Shown here: positions 56,465-64,000 of the stretch, in pieces | Layout: every line of letters begins with the position of its first letter | How positions within the stretch are numbered: position 1 is the first letter of the stretch | Program-made: the position numbers and the translations under genes | DNA from: Brucella daejeonensis | GTDB taxonomy: Bacteria > Pseudomonadota > Alphaproteobacteria > Rhizobiales > Rhizobiaceae | DNA: 64,000 nucleotides | Direction: 5' to 3' | Assembly: GCF_014199265.1 (NCBI RefSeq) | Contig: NZ_JACIJG010000005.1 | Span: forward strand, 248,001 to 312,000 | Notes under the pieces: generated by a model | Told to the model about the DNA's origin: nothing | What the model saw: only the letters and a program-made list of their open reading frames with translations | Database searches by the model: none

Positions 56465-56932
56465 CTAAATCGTCATGCTGACTTTAGCCGTGCTCGCCTC
56501 AAACATGGTGCGGGCAGTGGCTTCGATCCGTTCCCGCTTAGTCTCGTCCAGCCCATTGAAAAGGTCCGCAAGGAATTTGTTCCGGTCCTTCGGCTTCGTG
56601 GCCTCATAGCGGGTTTTGTTTTCGGCGCTTAGGGCGTTGCGCACGAGTTGGCGAACGTACCGGAAATGCGGGGGCAGTGCCTCCCGACGCGCACCTACCG
56701 TTCCTTCAATGAGCCGGTGACGCTTGGCGGCGTACGCGGCTTTCGCGGCCTCCGGCGATTTCGCGCCCGCGTAAGCATCCTGCAAGCTTTGCAGGGCAAA
56801 GCCTAGAAGATATTCGACGGATGCCTGTGGCAACGGCTTTCCGTCCAAGGCCCATCCAGCGTTGCCGTGGGCGAGCGTGGCTGTGGCGATAGGGCCGTAG
56901 GCCCGGTGGGTGAAAGTGCGGGTGATTTGCAT
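56465..56932 (-). CDS. Island protein of unknown function
   Basis: 155 residues from ATG at 56,932 (AAGGAAA upstream); a longer frame reaches 56,992. It has an N-terminal beta-like part ('QITRTFTHRAYGPIATATL') and a helical, basic C-terminal part. It lies 10 bases upstream of the recombinase gene on the same strand, so it is probably co-expressed and might be an accessory factor. Family not recognised. Confidence 0.65.
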   Translation of the reverse strand: MQITRTFTHRAYGPIATATLAHGNAGWALDGKPLPQASVEYLLGFALQSLQDAYAGAKSPEAAKAAYAAKRHRLIEGTVGARREALPPHFRYVRQLVRNALSAENKTRYEATKPKDRNKFLADLFNGLDETKRERIEATARTMFEASTAKVSMTI

Positions 56933-57488
56933 GGTCGGGTTTCCTTGTAAGAGGCTGAATTTACTCAATAAATTTCGCTCTGCTTCGCTCAAAAATCAAA
57001 TGGTTTTTGAACGGAAAAAACGGCAATTCGTGCGCCCGGATTTCCGGGGTTTCTGAGGTGGGATTTTCGTGGGGTTTTTTGAACGCGGGCTGACGCGGCG
57101 TTTTTGCCCGCTATCGTATCGCGGCATGGTGTGGCGTGGTGCGGGGCGGGCCGAAACCACGTCGCGGGGGAATGTGGATGGATCGGGGCGGAACCGTACC
57201 GCCGTGGGGCGTTAGCCGATTTGCCGGTACAATCCCTAGCGTCGGGGCGTAGGCCGTAGGCGGGCAAATGCGCGGCGAAGATCGGTATGGTTCACCGGCT
57301 CACCTTCACGCCAATGCAAGGCCGCTCCCGGACGCGATTGCGTTGGGAGGCCGAGACGCTCCCATCCCCCTTTGCATTATGTGAACGCAGGGGGTGGTTT
57401 CGCCGCATGGCACCCCCCATCTGCCTGACCATGCCCCTCGCAAATTTTGTGAAGCATTTCGGATGATATGGCTCAGCCTGGGCGACTG
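56933..57488. other. GC-rich gene-free stretch in the island
   Basis: About 555 bases, G-rich on the plus strand from 57,100 to 57,260. Several hairpin-forming segments, for example GGGGGTG...CACCCCC at about 57,391-57,418. No convincing ORF. It may be an origin, a recombination site or a structured RNA. Confidence 0.5.
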
Positions 57489-57749
57489 CTAGCTTTTACG
57501 CCTGCCTGCACCGAGCGGGGCGATTGGCTCAGCGTCTTTCGGGGGAATGGCGAATAACTCGGAAACATCGCAATCGAGAACCGTAGCCAGTTTATGGAGC
57601 GTGACGATTGTTGGGTTTTTCTTACCGCGCTCGAGATGGCCGACATAAGCGCGCTCGACCTCTGCGGCAAACGCTAGGTGATCTTGCGATATACCTTTTT
57701 CGACCCTTAAGCGTCGAAGGTTCCAGCCGACTCGTTCTCTGACATCCAT
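57489..57749 (-). CDS. XRE-family helix-turn-helix regulator
   Basis: 86 residues. Cro/C1-type HTH: 'VGWNLRRLRVEKGISQDHLAFAAEVERAYVGHLERGKKNPTIVTLHKLATVLDCDVSELF'. It is divergent from the membrane-protein gene and is likely the local repressor. It could also control the recombinase side. Confidence 0.92.
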   Translation of the reverse strand: MDVRERVGWNLRRLRVEKGISQDHLAFAAEVERAYVGHLERGKKNPTIVTLHKLATVLDCDVSELFAIPPKDAEPIAPLGAGRRKS

Positions 57750-57825
57750 TTTGTCAGAGCACCATCTGGACTGTTATGAAACCACGTCTTATAAGACCAC
57801 TATTATAGCTGGTGAGGATGGTGCG

Positions 57826-58272
57826 ATGGGGTTGATGGTGCTGGGCTGGGCTTTTTTTGGTTTTATTTATTTCAAGGTTGGGTTCGAAGCGACAACATCT
57901 ACGGGCATAAGCGTGATGGCTGCATTCCTGCTAGCCATAACTTTGACAGCTATGGTCTTTTGTGCAGCAGGTGTCTACGATACGAAATTATCTGCTACAG
58001 GGCACATCCAAACGCGATGGGGCCGCTTTAAAAGGAATATATTTTACTTTTTTCTGTTCTCTGCTAGTTTTGTGTTAATCAGCAGAATAATTATTTTCGG
58101 ATTTTCGAATGATTTAAGCAATGAGATTGGTTTTTATCGTAGAAGTATCGGGGTTTTACCAAAAAATTACTTTAATGCAGGGTTTGTCGCCTCTCTTTTA
58201 TTAACAATTTTTCCGATATTTTTTCATTTTATGGCATTTCAGTACCCAAGAAGAAATCGGGATCTGGACTAG
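57826..58272 (+). CDS. Small multi-pass membrane protein
   Basis: 148 residues from ATG at 57,826 (GGTGAGGA upstream); a TTG at 57,751 extends it by 25 residues. Four hydrophobic segments (about residues 2-20, 30-52, 70-92, 112-136) with a basic C-terminus 'YPRRNRDLD'. AT-rich compared with its left neighbours. No family recognised. Between an XRE regulator and an HNH nuclease-like gene it could be a defence effector or a partner of either. Confidence 0.6.
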   Translation: MGLMVLGWAFFGFIYFKVGFEATTSTGISVMAAFLLAITLTAMVFCAAGVYDTKLSATGHIQTRWGRFKRNIFYFFLFSASFVLISRIIIFGFSNDLSNEIGFYRRSIGVLPKNYFNAGFVASLLLTIFPIFFHFMAFQYPRRNRDLD

Positions 58273-58351
58273 ATTTGAAATACTATTTGTTTATTTGTGA
58301 CGAATTATGCTGCTTCAGTTTGTTTTCATTGTGTAAATTCGGAACCGATAA

Positions 58352-59203
58352 ATGACGACATCAGTCAATCCGGAAGCGCTCCCGGTCCCCGCCATTAATG
58401 TAATTCGGGAGGCTATTGCGCGTTCTCAACCTGCTCCAAAGACTCGCTCGCCAAGCAAGATGGCGGATACGGTTTTGAATGATGTCGTTCTTCTTGCGCG
58501 TTGTGCGAAGTCGCGCTGTCTGATCACGTACAGTAATGCTATCGCTCTTCGCGGTCACGGAAATCAGCAAAGTGGTAAGTGGCTTGACGACGTTTTTTTG
58601 TACGCGATTAAGCCATTGGGCTTTCCCGATTTGACAATGTTGGTCGTGAACAAAGCTACTAAAAAACCAAGCCCAAAAGCATTTGATGCGCGTCGCTCGA
58701 TGCTCAGTAAAATTTATATTGAGGACGTGGCAGCTGAACAACGCAGATGTGTTTGGTTCAATGGTTATGAGAGTGTTCTAGGGCAACTTGAGTCAGTTCC
58801 GTCAAGTCTGCAATTAGCTCGACTACAGGCTGATGAGCCCGATAAAGAACGTGAAATTTCCCGCGCAGTGAGTAACGCGATGCTCCGAGTAAATAACTAT
58901 GGAGTTGAAAGAATTTCGCTCGGGAAAGAATATCCCAATTCTCTTTCAAGGTCAGAGCTTATTGCCGTTGCGATTAGCCTTTGGGAACGCCAGCAAGGAC
59001 GCTGTGCACTTACTGGGACCATCTTTGAATTACGGGGTAACAACGACGGAGGTCTACAGGATGACAGGGTTTCGATTGACCGGATCGACAATCGGTTTGG
59101 TTACAGCGAAGACAACATTCAGTTGGTTACCCAATTTGCAAATCGAGCAAGAGGCACGCTTTCCATAAGTGAGGCGCGACGACGATTAGTCCAATTCGAT
59201 TAA
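58352..59203 (+). CDS. HNH nuclease-like protein with unknown N-terminal domain
   Basis: 283 residues. The C-terminal 75 residues have the HNH-fold pattern: 'RCALTGTIFE' (one Cys where classical HNH has CxxC), 'VSIDRIDNRFGYSEDNIQLVTQFANRARG' (D-x-x, N and N positions of the His-Me finger, with DR in place of DH). The first 200 residues contain two cysteines ('ARCAKSRCLITY') and no known motif. The missing His in the first HNH position may reduce or change activity. It could be a restriction-type or effector nuclease of a defence system. Confidence 0.65.
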   Translation: MTTSVNPEALPVPAINVIREAIARSQPAPKTRSPSKMADTVLNDVVLLARCAKSRCLITYSNAIALRGHGNQQSGKWLDDVFLYAIKPLGFPDLTMLVVNKATKKPSPKAFDARRSMLSKIYIEDVAAEQRRCVWFNGYESVLGQLESVPSSLQLARLQADEPDKEREISRAVSNAMLRVNNYGVERISLGKEYPNSLSRSELIAVAISLWERQQGRCALTGTIFELRGNNDGGLQDDRVSIDRIDNRFGYSEDNIQLVTQFANRARGTLSISEARRRLVQFD

Positions 59204-59362
59204 GGTTGACGGCTGCTATATTGCCGCCAGACACAGTACATTCTAACTCGAAGCTGGCCGAACACGAAATCAGCCTACGCTGTCATAAGCTTGCGCCGTT
59301 TCTGCAACATGTCTCTGCGCTGGCCCGTGGCGTCGTCTTGACTTTACTGAACAGAACGACGC

Positions 59363-61615
59363 TCAGATTGACCGAGTTCCACTGCAGCGCGGAAAGCGTG
59401 AGCAGCCCCAAAATGATCCACCCGCGTTACGGCCTTTTCGGGCAGTTCGTTGCACCATCCGGCTTCCACACTGTGGACAAGTGATTGCTTGCGGTTGGGC
59501 GGGAGAGCGTACACTCCGCGGCTGAACGGGAGGGGGCGAAGGATTAGACCGCGTTTTTGCGGTGAACATCGGACCAACATTGATTGGCTGCCCACTGCGT
59601 AGAAATGTTGAGACGTGCGGTACAGGCAAAGGCGTAATGTTGGGACGGACGGGTACCGAAATTCCTAAATGCGAAAGGTCCACTTCAGCTTGAACTAGCT
59701 GCTGGGTAAGCCAATCTAATTCAGGGTCTCGTATAGCTTTCCATCGTTCAAAGCTCTGCGCTTCCTGACGAAACTCAGCAACTAATCTTTTAAGGCGCTC
59801 CTCTATACCCTGTTGTTTTGTAATGATGGAATTTTTTGCTTTTTGAAGCTGCTGCTGATCTTCCGACGAATAAGCGCTTTGAAATTGAAAACTAGCCTCC
59901 GCTTGCCGAATCCAAGCAGCGATGTTTGATGCCTTGACCGGACCTATGCCATTGACTTGTTGAACGTCGCGCCGCTTTGCATCAAACGCGGTTGTGATAC
60001 CATAGGATGCGAGTTGAGTAATATCGTCCGAGCTGACCTTAGGAATACGCGCGCCTCGAATAGAAAATCTCGAAAGATGATCGTCCAGTTGCCGCTGCCG
60101 CCTGTGCTTGTCGTATTCAATTTGGATTTTACCGTAGGCAGATACGAGTTGCTTGTACTCGTCAATAGCATCAAGAACTCCAGCCTTCTTTTGAAGCAAC
60201 GGTACAATTGGCGATGTACGTTGAAGCTGCTCAATACGAGCTGCTACTGCACTAGCAGCTTTTCTATGTGTTGCCAGCAATCCATCAGCTACTGAGGTCG
60301 CTCGAAACACAAGCCAGCCCCCAAAACCAGCTATAGCAAAGGCAAGCAGCCCAGGGACATTCGACGCAAATGCGTAAGCTGCGGCGATCAGGATTCCAAT
60401 ACCGCCGATCCTATACAGTGGATTAAGCCTCTTTTTCCACCGAGCCTCGTTTGCCGCTTGGGTTGGTTTGAGTGCGGTATGCACGGGCGGAATAGGAATG
60501 GATATTGAAGACGGGATGCTGACGCCGTTCACTACGGAGAGGAACGCCGAGATGTCCAGCACAAATCCTGACGCTGGGTCGAGGCGACCATTCGGAACCC
60601 GAATGTTGATGAGGTCCGTATCCAAAAATAGTGGGCGGCCATACTCGTTTTCCATTCGGCACCATGGACAGGCCGAGGCGTTTCGAGCATAGCGATGCAA
60701 TTTGTTGTTGCTACAAACTCGTAAAGAGGATTCAAGTTCACCAAGAGCTTGCACCCACGTTGCCGCAGTTGGGCGCTTTCCAACGTGACCGGGGGAGAAG
60801 GCCGTTTCAAATAGCTCGGCCACCTTTGGGGTAAAGTCGTTGAGACTGACGGTACCGGGAGGAGGAACCATGCCAGTATTTCGGGACGAGTAGGCAAAGC
60901 GATATTCTGTAATAGCTTTTTCCAGCGGCATTTCCACACCGCCTGTAAACCGGCCCGAAAAAGGATGTCGATCCATGCAAAGTAGTTGGAATAAGCATAC
61001 GGCCAAGCCGAAAGCATCGTGGTCAGTTGTGCGAACGATATTTTTCAGGGACTTTCCCTGTAATTCGGGCGGCGTGTACTCTGGAACTCCTACGACGCAA
61101 AGATAACGCTGAGCACCGTCGTTCATCTGAAAACTGTCGGCATCTATCAGCGCAACCGTGGCCGTCGGGGATACGAGAATGCCGCGTTGATTGATATCGC
61201 CAACAACACATCCGGTTGCATGGACTTGTGTGAATACGCGTGCGATATTCAACGCAACGCGTACGATGAAGGCGTAATCAGCCTTGGGGAAGTGCTTTTG
61301 TCGTGACGATGGTGTTTGAAGCTCATGGATTTCCTTGTGCTTCTCCACAAGACGCATCACAAATCCGATAAACTTGCCGTGCCCGTCAATGGCAACTTGA
61401 CTGGGAAATGCGACCATTGGTGCGCTGTCAGCAAGCCGTGTGCTGACCATGGCATGGATTTTCTTTTCGCGTTCTGCAACGATACCGGGCAAATACGTTT
61501 TTACCGCAAAACCCGGCATATTACTTATGGAGAAAACTTCCCCTTCGCCGCCTTTGCCAATGCGCTTTTCGATGTGAAGCTCGTGGCTGCCAACGAATAG
61601 CTTAGTGGTTTTCAT
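59363..61615 (-). CDS. Ser/Thr kinase-like protein with TM segments, helix-hairpin-helix and C4 zinc finger
   Basis: 750 residues. The kinase domain (about 12-300) has Gly loop 'GKGGEGEVF' (20-28), Lys39 in 'FAVKTY', a catalytic-loop variant 'VVGDINQRGILV' (Asp140, HRD replaced by GD), and 'LIDADSF' (DFG variant). A Cys-rich turn 'ACPWCRMENEYG' lies near 315. Two membrane helices follow at about 400-440. A helix-hairpin-helix at about 540-575 ('VQQVNGIGPVKASNIAAW') and a topoisomerase-type zinc finger at the C-terminus ('CPQCGSRMVQR...FWGCSRFPRC') suggest DNA contact. Its start overlaps the PP2C stop (ATGA). Confidence 0.85.
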   Translation of the reverse strand: MKTTKLFVGSHELHIEKRIGKGGEGEVFSISNMPGFAVKTYLPGIVAEREKKIHAMVSTRLADSAPMVAFPSQVAIDGHGKFIGFVMRLVEKHKEIHELQTPSSRQKHFPKADYAFIVRVALNIARVFTQVHATGCVVGDINQRGILVSPTATVALIDADSFQMNDGAQRYLCVVGVPEYTPPELQGKSLKNIVRTTDHDAFGLAVCLFQLLCMDRHPFSGRFTGGVEMPLEKAITEYRFAYSSRNTGMVPPPGTVSLNDFTPKVAELFETAFSPGHVGKRPTAATWVQALGELESSLRVCSNNKLHRYARNASACPWCRMENEYGRPLFLDTDLINIRVPNGRLDPASGFVLDISAFLSVVNGVSIPSSISIPIPPVHTALKPTQAANEARWKKRLNPLYRIGGIGILIAAAYAFASNVPGLLAFAIAGFGGWLVFRATSVADGLLATHRKAASAVAARIEQLQRTSPIVPLLQKKAGVLDAIDEYKQLVSAYGKIQIEYDKHRRQRQLDDHLSRFSIRGARIPKVSSDDITQLASYGITTAFDAKRRDVQQVNGIGPVKASNIAAWIRQAEASFQFQSAYSSEDQQQLQKAKNSIITKQQGIEERLKRLVAEFRQEAQSFERWKAIRDPELDWLTQQLVQAEVDLSHLGISVPVRPNITPLPVPHVSTFLRSGQPINVGPMFTAKTRSNPSPPPVQPRSVRSPAQPQAITCPQCGSRMVQRTARKGRNAGGSFWGCSRFPRCSGTRSI

Positions 61616-62373
61616 TTCAGTACCGCGACAATTAGCGTTTTATCGTCATCTGTCCGTTCGTTGACACGGTCGCTGGCGAGGAAGGCGGCAAGGCTTTGGC
61701 TCAACGATTGATCTCGACCAGTCGCATTAGAGACATCCAGTGGCTTTGCCATCGGTGTAAAAAATGCTGCCGACGCCGCTCCAGTAACGCTGTCGAGTAC
61801 GAGATTCTCGATACCGTCCGAGAAAGCTGCGATTGCATTGAATTGATTTGGATACCTTCCAATTCGCAAGCATGGTGAGTCATCTGTCGCGAAATAAGTT
61901 GTCGATGCGTATTCCCCATGATGTGGTTTACTGAGTACGATCCAATCGGCGCTGTCCGCAGTCCGCGCAACGATTGCACCATCGCCTATATGGGCTGTGA
62001 CGACCTGTGTCGGTGACGACATAACCAAAACCAACGTCGCTGCAAAATCTCTCGCGGTTAGTTCACGCTTTTTCGCAGCCAATTGCATACGGTCACGGGC
62101 AATATCTAGCCATGTCCAAATTGTTTCATCATCCGGCAGCTCCGATGCGTCTTGCAACGCATTGCGGGCTTCTGTGGCAAAGGTACGGCATATTATAGAC
62201 GCACCCTGTCCACCGAATTCAGCAGAGCCCGCCCCATCAGAAACCAAGGCAAAAAGTACCGAGTGACCGCTGGTGGGCCTGTCAACAAAACAGTGCTTCG
62301 CATCCTGAAGCCTCGTTCCAGCACGAATATGCGACAGACCGATAACGGAGGCCGCAGCGTAACACCAATCCAT
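61612..62373 (-). CDS. PP2C-family Ser/Thr phosphatase
   Basis: 253 residues. Metal-binding aspartates in 'LVSDGAGSAEFGGQGA' (Asp46), 'AHIGDGAIV' (Asp132), 'AFSDGIENL' (Asp186) and 'RTDDDKTLIV' (near 243). N-terminal 'HIRAGTRLQDAKHCF' fits the PP2C fold. It should reverse the action of the adjacent kinase. It is coupled to the kinase (4-base overlap) and lies 6 bases after the vWA gene. Confidence 0.9.
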   Translation of the reverse strand: MDWCYAAASVIGLSHIRAGTRLQDAKHCFVDRPTSGHSVLFALVSDGAGSAEFGGQGASIICRTFATEARNALQDASELPDDETIWTWLDIARDRMQLAAKKRELTARDFAATLVLVMSSPTQVVTAHIGDGAIVARTADSADWIVLSKPHHGEYASTTYFATDDSPCLRIGRYPNQFNAIAAFSDGIENLVLDSVTGAASAAFFTPMAKPLDVSNATGRDQSLSQSLAAFLASDRVNERTDDDKTLIVAVLK

Positions 62374-62379
62374 AGAGTT

Positions 62380-63057
62380 TTATCCAGCGGTTGCCCAGCC
62401 ATTTGGCGCAGTTGGGTTCTCAAGCGGAACTTGATCGCCGGGATTGGATCGGGACATTGCACCGAGCGAGTTGGAAAGCCACTGGAAAAACTCCTTGAAT
62501 TGGAGCCCTTTGAGCTTGAGCGGCTGGCGAACAGATATCTGTGCAAGGGTTCCAAGATCGGCTCCTTCGACGCCGACCGCATAGAACATAAAGGCTTTAG
62601 AGGCTTCGCCTTCGCGTACCTGTTGAGCCGCGCTGCTCCAACTGTCGGTGGGGGCACCGTCCGTAATGAGGAAAACCCAAGGACGGTAAAAGCTCACGCC
62701 GTTAGCCCTGTAGCGGTCCTTACGCTCTCGCAACATTTGTAAAGCGGTTTCAATTGCTTCGCCCATCGGCGTGTTGCCCTGTGTAGTCAGATGCGGGGGG
62801 AAGAAATTGGTCGCGCTAGTAAAGTCCATCTCTGTTTTCACGGGACCGAACGTCACAATGGCGAATTCCACACGTTTCGCGGCGAGGCTATCACTTTGGA
62901 TTTCCTCTTGGAGGTGACGTAGACCCTCATTCAGCTGATCAATGCGAGCGCCCGACATCGACGCCGAAACGTCAAGCAACAAGATGCAGGGACATCGTGC
63001 TTGCGGATTGTCCAAAAACTCTGCGTCGCCGAACGGCTGCTGCTCAAAACCGGCCAT
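62380..63057 (-). CDS. vWA-domain protein, TerY-like
   Basis: 225 residues from ATG at 63,057 (GGGGG upstream); an in-frame start at 63,081 is less good. MIDAS residues: DxSxS 'LLLDVSASM' (Asp29), Thr96 in 'GNTPMGE', Asp133 in 'LITDGAPTD'. The domain fills most of the protein. TerY-type vWA proteins scaffold complexes by a metal bridge. First gene of the vWA-PP2C-kinase operon. Confidence 0.88.
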   Translation of the reverse strand: MAGFEQQPFGDAEFLDNPQARCPCILLLDVSASMSGARIDQLNEGLRHLQEEIQSDSLAAKRVEFAIVTFGPVKTEMDFTSATNFFPPHLTTQGNTPMGEAIETALQMLRERKDRYRANGVSFYRPWVFLITDGAPTDSWSSAAQQVREGEASKAFMFYAVGVEGADLGTLAQISVRQPLKLKGLQFKEFFQWLSNSLGAMSRSNPGDQVPLENPTAPNGWATAG

Positions 63058-63324
63058 TTTTCCCCCAAAAAACAAAATCAATCCATCGCAAACTTAGAGC
63101 ACATTACGACATTCAAGCAAAAGAAAAACTAACATTTATTCACGGCCACTGTCGCGCGTGGCCGTCAGAGGAAAGGCGCGGCTGGATAGGCTGTCAAAGA
63201 GTTCAATTGGTCGGAACTGATACTCAAGCAATTTCTCTGGTTACAAGCAATTTCTCTGGTTACAATCAATACATCTAAAGAAACTACTTTGAACGCTCCA
63301 AAGCAACTAATACGAGAAATTTCA
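63058..63324. other. Promoter region of the vWA-PP2C-kinase operon
   Basis: About 265 AT-rich bases between the YaaC-like gene and the vWA gene, both on the minus strand. It holds two perfect tandem 19-base copies. No ORF of note. Confidence 0.5.
63226..63263. repeat. Tandem 19-base repeat, two copies
   Basis: AAGCAATTTCTCTGGTTAC occurs twice back to back (63,226-63,244 and 63,245-63,263), followed by a partial AATCAAT. It is upstream of the vWA operon, so regulatory use is possible. Confidence 0.85.
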
Positions 63325-64000
63325 TTATAACTCTTTATTATCGAATATAGAGTTACCAACGATTTCAAGTATAAGCTCCGGTAGCGCAGTTTCAATATAC
63401 ATCTGAGCCGCATTAATTTGAGGCCATATTGCATCCCCTTTCTCTCCTCCCATCAACGCACTCCAGTGGGTTGGAAAGTAACGAGCTAACATCCCAATTA
63501 TAAAAGAAACCATATAAGTAATGGATATCTGAGAAAACCAAGACCCCTGAGGGAATTTAGATACCAAATGAGGGCTTGGTTGACCACCCATCGTGCGAAT
63601 GACGCGAGTGTCGATTAATTGGGGAAGATATTTTCTGAATAAACTTTCGTCTGCTTTAAGTACGGTAATTTCAGCGCTTGAATTATAAGGATCATTTCGT
63701 TTGGAGAGATCAAATCCGGCATCGGCGTATTCGATACATACAGGATGATCGGGCGTTCCATGAACTGAAATTTCCGCACCAAATTCCGATGAATAGATGA
63801 AATCATCAAGACGTATCCATTTTTGATTTCCACCACCCGACACAGTGTTACCTATGTCTGGAAGGCGCTCAAGGATATCCAAGAAGCACAATTCCTGCCC
63901 AAGTTTTTGTTTTTTATTATCCACCGGCATTCGTACAGCTCGGTCGTAAACGTGCCATACCGTACGACTATTTGTTACCGTCACAAGGTCAGAGAAGAGC
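63325..64000 (-). CDS. YaaC-like protein, N-terminus outside the window
   Basis: At least 219 residues are present. The C-terminal block 'YMVSFIIGMLARYFPTHWSALMGGEKGDAIWPQINAAQMYIETALPELILE' is the YaaC-family signature (about 315 residues in Bacillus). A GTG at 63,984 could start translation, but the frame stays open to the window edge and the protein is short by about 80-100 residues, so the real start is probably outside. Function of the family is unknown. It lies upstream of, and co-directional with, the vWA-PP2C-kinase operon. Confidence 0.75.
   Translation of the reverse strand, partial: LFSDLVTVTNSRTVWHVYDRAVRMPVDNKKQKLGQELCFLDILERLPDIGNTVSGGGNQKWIRLDDFIYSSEFGAEISVHGTPDHPVCIEYADAGFDLSKRNDPYNSSAEITVLKADESLFRKYLPQLIDTRVIRTMGGQPSPHLVSKFPQGSWFSQISITYMVSFIIGMLARYFPTHWSALMGGEKGDAIWPQINAAQMYIETALPELILEIVGNSIFDNKEL

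Larger units (their letters stand above)
51653..64000. mobile_element. Putative genomic island beginning at tRNA-Arg (right end outside window)
   Basis: From the tRNA 3' end onward every recognised gene is accessory: AlpA-like HTH, VapE ATPase, serine recombinase, XRE regulator, HNH nuclease, a kinase/PP2C/vWA triad, a YaaC-like protein and several small unknowns. Insertion at a tRNA 3' end is typical of integrative elements. No tyrosine integrase and no repeat of the tRNA end are seen inside the window, so the element is either longer than the window or decayed at its left edge. Confidence 0.6.

Noticed and set aside
56989-57267. 92-codon minus-strand frame in the GC-rich gap
   Set aside because: Its composition (Pro/Ala/Arg/His) is what any frame in such GC-rich DNA gives, and no ribosome-binding site is seen.
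63226-63263. CRISPR-like reading of the tandem repeat
   Set aside because: Only two direct copies, no spacer between them and no cas gene, so it is not a CRISPR array.

Overview
The window looks like the chromosome of an Ochrobactrum/Brucella-type alphaproteobacterium (Hyphomicrobiales). This is inferred from gene content, not from a database search: a CckA hybrid kinase, PopZ, a rhizobial-type sufS2-B-C-D-S1-X cluster, a BepC-like TolC, a DksA with a degenerate zinc finger, and several families of palindromic intergenic repeats. No rRNA or CRISPR array is present. There are three tRNA genes (Thr-TGT, Val-CAC, Arg-CCG).

Positions 1-18.7 kb are mostly core genes: YcjX and the first codons of a YcjF-like protein, SixA phosphatase, DksA, a FliO-like membrane protein, CckA, a BaiN-type flavoprotein, a flavin monooxygenase and the SUF Fe-S assembly operon. 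At 8.5-11.1 kb this core is interrupted by a scar. It holds a cluster of CTAG-ended palindromes, a class C beta-lactamase-like gene that has lost its 3' half, and a remnant of a TniB-like transposition ATPase. Positions 18.7-47 kb are again mainly housekeeping: a GT2 glycosyltransferase, tRNA-Thr, NAD kinase, an RhlE helicase, a detached sufA, a CopZ with a CueR-type promoter, Pcm, TolC, PopZ, ValS, a FadL-type porin, an amino-acid ABC importer without its ATPase, mobA/mobB/moaA, a MarR/hydrolase pair, class I fumarase and an L,D-transpeptidase.

Between tRNA-Val and tRNA-Arg (47.1-51.6 kb) lies a small, AT-richer surface-polysaccharide segment. It has a GT4 glycosyltransferase and a heparinase II/III gene broken by a one-base shift in a run of nine A (nine T on the coding strand).

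From the 3' end of tRNA-Arg (51,652) to the window end is accessory DNA. Its first module has an AlpA-like HTH protein, four small unknown proteins, a VapE primase/helicase-type ATPase next to an iteron-like array of 9-mers, a small unknown protein, a serine recombinase, a further unknown protein and an XRE regulator. Its second module looks like stress or defence cargo: a small membrane protein, an HNH nuclease-like protein, a tightly coupled kinase - PP2C phosphatase - vWA (TerY-like) triad, and a YaaC-like gene that runs off the window. No tyrosine integrase or second att site is visible, so the right end of the island is unknown.

The most interesting region is 57.5-64.0 kb. The kinase there is fused to membrane segments, a helix-hairpin-helix and a topoisomerase-type zinc finger, which points to phosphosignalling linked to DNA.
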